NCBI GenBank assembly: GCA_020632575.1
Contig: JACKFH010000005.1
Coordinates: 124,001 to 188,000 of the forward strand
Length of the DNA stretch: 64,000 nucleotides
Direction of reading: 5' to 3'
DNA from: Candidatus Omnitrophota bacterium
GTDB taxonomy: Bacteria > Hinthialibacterota > Hinthialibacteria > OLB16
The position numbers and the translations under genes were made by a program. Below the pieces are notes generated by a model. It saw nothing but the letters and a program-made list of their open reading frames with translations, had not been told where the DNA came from and did not search any database. This document shows positions 62,544-64,000 of the stretch, one piece after another. The stretch's first letter is position 1. Each line of letters starts with the position of its first letter.

Positions 62544-63758
62544 ATGTTACGGCTCATCAGGCAAACGACTCTATTGGTGGGATTCATCTCCTTTGCGCTT
62601 TCTGGACAAAATTCTTGGGGTGGAGCGGATTCCTCCACCACCCCGTCCTCGACTGGCCTTTCCACAAGTCAAACTAGCTCCACCGGCGCCAAAAGCGAAG
62701 TGAAAAATTATGACTGGTTGAATCGCAGATTGTCGGAGCAACGTTCCCCACATATTCGTTCTCGCCTGGAGGACACCACAGGGACTGGCGTTAGGCGAGA
62801 GTTGTACTCATCCCCCTCCGCGACTTACATGCAACGTCGAGAAGCCCTCAAACGCGCCACCGAAATCGATCCGTTCGCGGATTCGGATCAATCCGAGGGA
62901 TTGGATCAATACGGAAATCTGGATCAGTTAGATCCATTAGAAGAGGGCTTGGATACGGAATCCCATTTGGGGCTCAGGTCCACCCTCTTCCCGGAACGGA
63001 AACCGAGCGAGTCGAAAATCAAGACCAATGTCGGCGTTCCTGTGGACCTCGAGGGCAAACCGAGAGTGATCGCCCCGGCCCCGGCCAAGCGAACTGGCTA
63101 CAAGGACCCCGCGCTGGCCGCCAAAATGAGGGGGGAAGCGATCCTGATTAGCCACCCCGAGGAAAATGAAAGTCAGACGTTGACAGCCACCGAACCGAGG
63201 AGCGCCGAACTGGGCCGTGAACCCGCTGGAGGAGAGATGGAGGAGGGGGGACCGACCGGTGAACGTTTCCGGCCCATGACTCCCGCCGAGGAGCAGGCCC
63301 TGGTCGAACAAGAAGCGCTGGCCGCTCAGGAAGAGGCCGCCGAGGAGGAAGAGATGGCGCTTCCTCTCCTGCCGTCCCAACGCACCGTTTCCACTCCGGG
63401 AGAAGAGCAGGAGGAAGAGATTAATCAGAGGGTGGTGCGGCCATTGGTTCCGACTCCGAATCCCTCACAATATGATCTCGAAACCCAAAGAATGTGGAGC
63501 GAGGTTCCAGTAAGACAACCGAGGAACAGCCAATTCGGAACGGCGGTCGATCGGTCAATGGTCCCCTTCGAGCGTTCCCGTGTCCGTTACCCCGGAGTCT
63601 ACAGCGGATACGAGTATCCCATCGTGGGCGGCAACAATTCGCCCGGCAACACCGGGGTCGGGGATTACCAGTACCGCGGTCCAAGGTTGTACTCAATCGG
63701 ACAGAACGAATACGACAGCGACACCGATTACCAGTCATTGCCCTACTATCGGCGTTGA
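62544..63758 (+). CDS. Secreted low-complexity protein of unknown function
   Basis: A 404-residue exported protein not matching a named family. The ATG at 62544 has AAAGGTGG upstream and gives signal peptide MLRLIRQTTLLVGFISFALS. The mature chain is mostly disordered: a Ser/Thr-rich start, an acidic stretch (DSDQSEGLDQYGNLDQLD), a Glu/Ala helix (EEQALVEQEALAAQEEAAEE) and a Tyr/Gly/Arg-rich tail (VYSGYEYPIVGG, ending YQSLPYYRR). Possibly a surface or matrix protein. Nothing catalytic is visible. Confidence 0.6.
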   Translation: MLRLIRQTTLLVGFISFALSGQNSWGGADSSTTPSSTGLSTSQTSSTGAKSEVKNYDWLNRRLSEQRSPHIRSRLEDTTGTGVRRELYSSPSATYMQRREALKRATEIDPFADSDQSEGLDQYGNLDQLDPLEEGLDTESHLGLRSTLFPERKPSESKIKTNVGVPVDLEGKPRVIAPAPAKRTGYKDPALAAKMRGEAILISHPEENESQTLTATEPRSAELGREPAGGEMEEGGPTGERFRPMTPAEEQALVEQEALAAQEEAAEEEEMALPLLPSQRTVSTPGEEQEEEINQRVVRPLVPTPNPSQYDLETQRMWSEVPVRQPRNSQFGTAVDRSMVPFERSRVRYPGVYSGYEYPIVGGNNSPGNTGVGDYQYRGPRLYSIGQNEYDSDTDYQSLPYYRR

Positions 63759-63811
63759 ACGGAATCGAGTCCGCCTAAAACTCATCCCGACATAGTCGAG
63801 GTTCGCGGGAA

Positions 63812-64000
63812 TTGGCTGGGTCACTCTTTTTACCACCACGTTTTCTGAACGGCTCACACCGCCAAACTGTGCTGGGGGCGATTCCCGGATCGTCAAAACC
63901 ATGCGCGGGAACTCGGATTGAGGCCATCGACCTCGGCGGGGGGGACCAAACCACTCTGCATGTCCACGAGCCCGAGGCAGTCCTTCCCAAAACTCCCACC
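63812..64000 (+). CDS. YheT-type alpha/beta hydrolase, N-terminal fragment (3' partial)
   Basis: An open frame of 63 codons runs from TTG 63812 off the right edge. The opening LFLPPRFLNGSHRQTVLG resembles the YheT/ABHD1 family start (PPxxLxNGHxQT). No in-frame ATG exists before the stop at 63776; a GAGG lies about 11 bases upstream. The catalytic part is outside the window, so this is a tentative call. Confidence 0.5.
   Translation, partial: MAGSLFLPPRFLNGSHRQTVLGAIPGSSKPCAGTRIEAIDLGGGDQTTLHVHEPEAVLPKTPT

Noticed and set aside
63775..63999. A 74-codon minus-strand frame at the right edge.
   Set aside because: No ribosome site or family match; the plus strand reads as the start of a YheT-type hydrolase.

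Overview
This 64 kb window comes from the chromosome of a Gram-negative heterotroph that is moderately GC-rich. It has an outer membrane: there is a TolC/HlyD/RND efflux set, lipoprotein signal peptides and a LolA-like protein. Dockerin-like modules, GH32-like propellers, DUF4838 and DUF1080 proteins, a GspG-type domain on an odd scaffold, S55 peptidase-domain proteins and 2-oxoacid:ferredoxin oxidoreductase together resemble uncultured lineages such as Omnitrophota, Sumerlaeota, Hydrogenedentota or Planctomycetes. That placement is inferred from gene content and is not firm. I saw no rRNA, tRNA, CRISPR array, insertion sequence, prophage or origin.

Layout. 1-5.9 kb: tripartite efflux operon. 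5.9-14.5 kb: MtlD-like dehydrogenase facing an operon of S55 peptidase-domain protein, secreted propeller and metallo-hydrolase, then a VKOR-DsbA fusion, an SDR and DUF2164. 14.6-20.2 kb: compact operon of asparagine synthase, pilin-like protein, glycosyltransferase, acetyltransferase and a receiver-HATPase regulator. 20.3-24.8 kb: KorAB bracketed by two CBS proteins, with a CheY gene upstream. 25-30 kb: LolA-like, MoaC, methyltransferase, DUF1080 and glycosyltransferase. 30-38 kb: FecR/GspG fusion, two membrane glycosyltransferases, a PpiC lipoprotein and a B12-radical SAM protein. 38-48 kb: glycan-related and surface proteins (Kelch-dockerin, two GH32-like propellers, DUF4838, LRR) with a composite inverted-repeat element and LacI-like palindromes. 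48-64 kb: broken MocR gene, MBOAT/SGNH acylation pair, glucan phosphorylase, methyltransferase, O-antigen ligase-like/DUF2723/FabZ-like operon, large esterase, a disordered secreted protein and the start of a YheT-type hydrolase.

The common theme is building, modifying and degrading surface glycans, with disulfide formation and folding helpers for secreted proteins. The observations most worth following are a promoter-like sequence whose spacer is a C homopolymer (phase-variation architecture) before the Kelch-dockerin gene, a FecR domain fused to a headless GspG pilin domain, and CBS domains bracketing KorAB. Genes are dense and no gene-free stretch exceeds about 300 bases; the longest is the 235-base gap that holds the inverted-repeat element.
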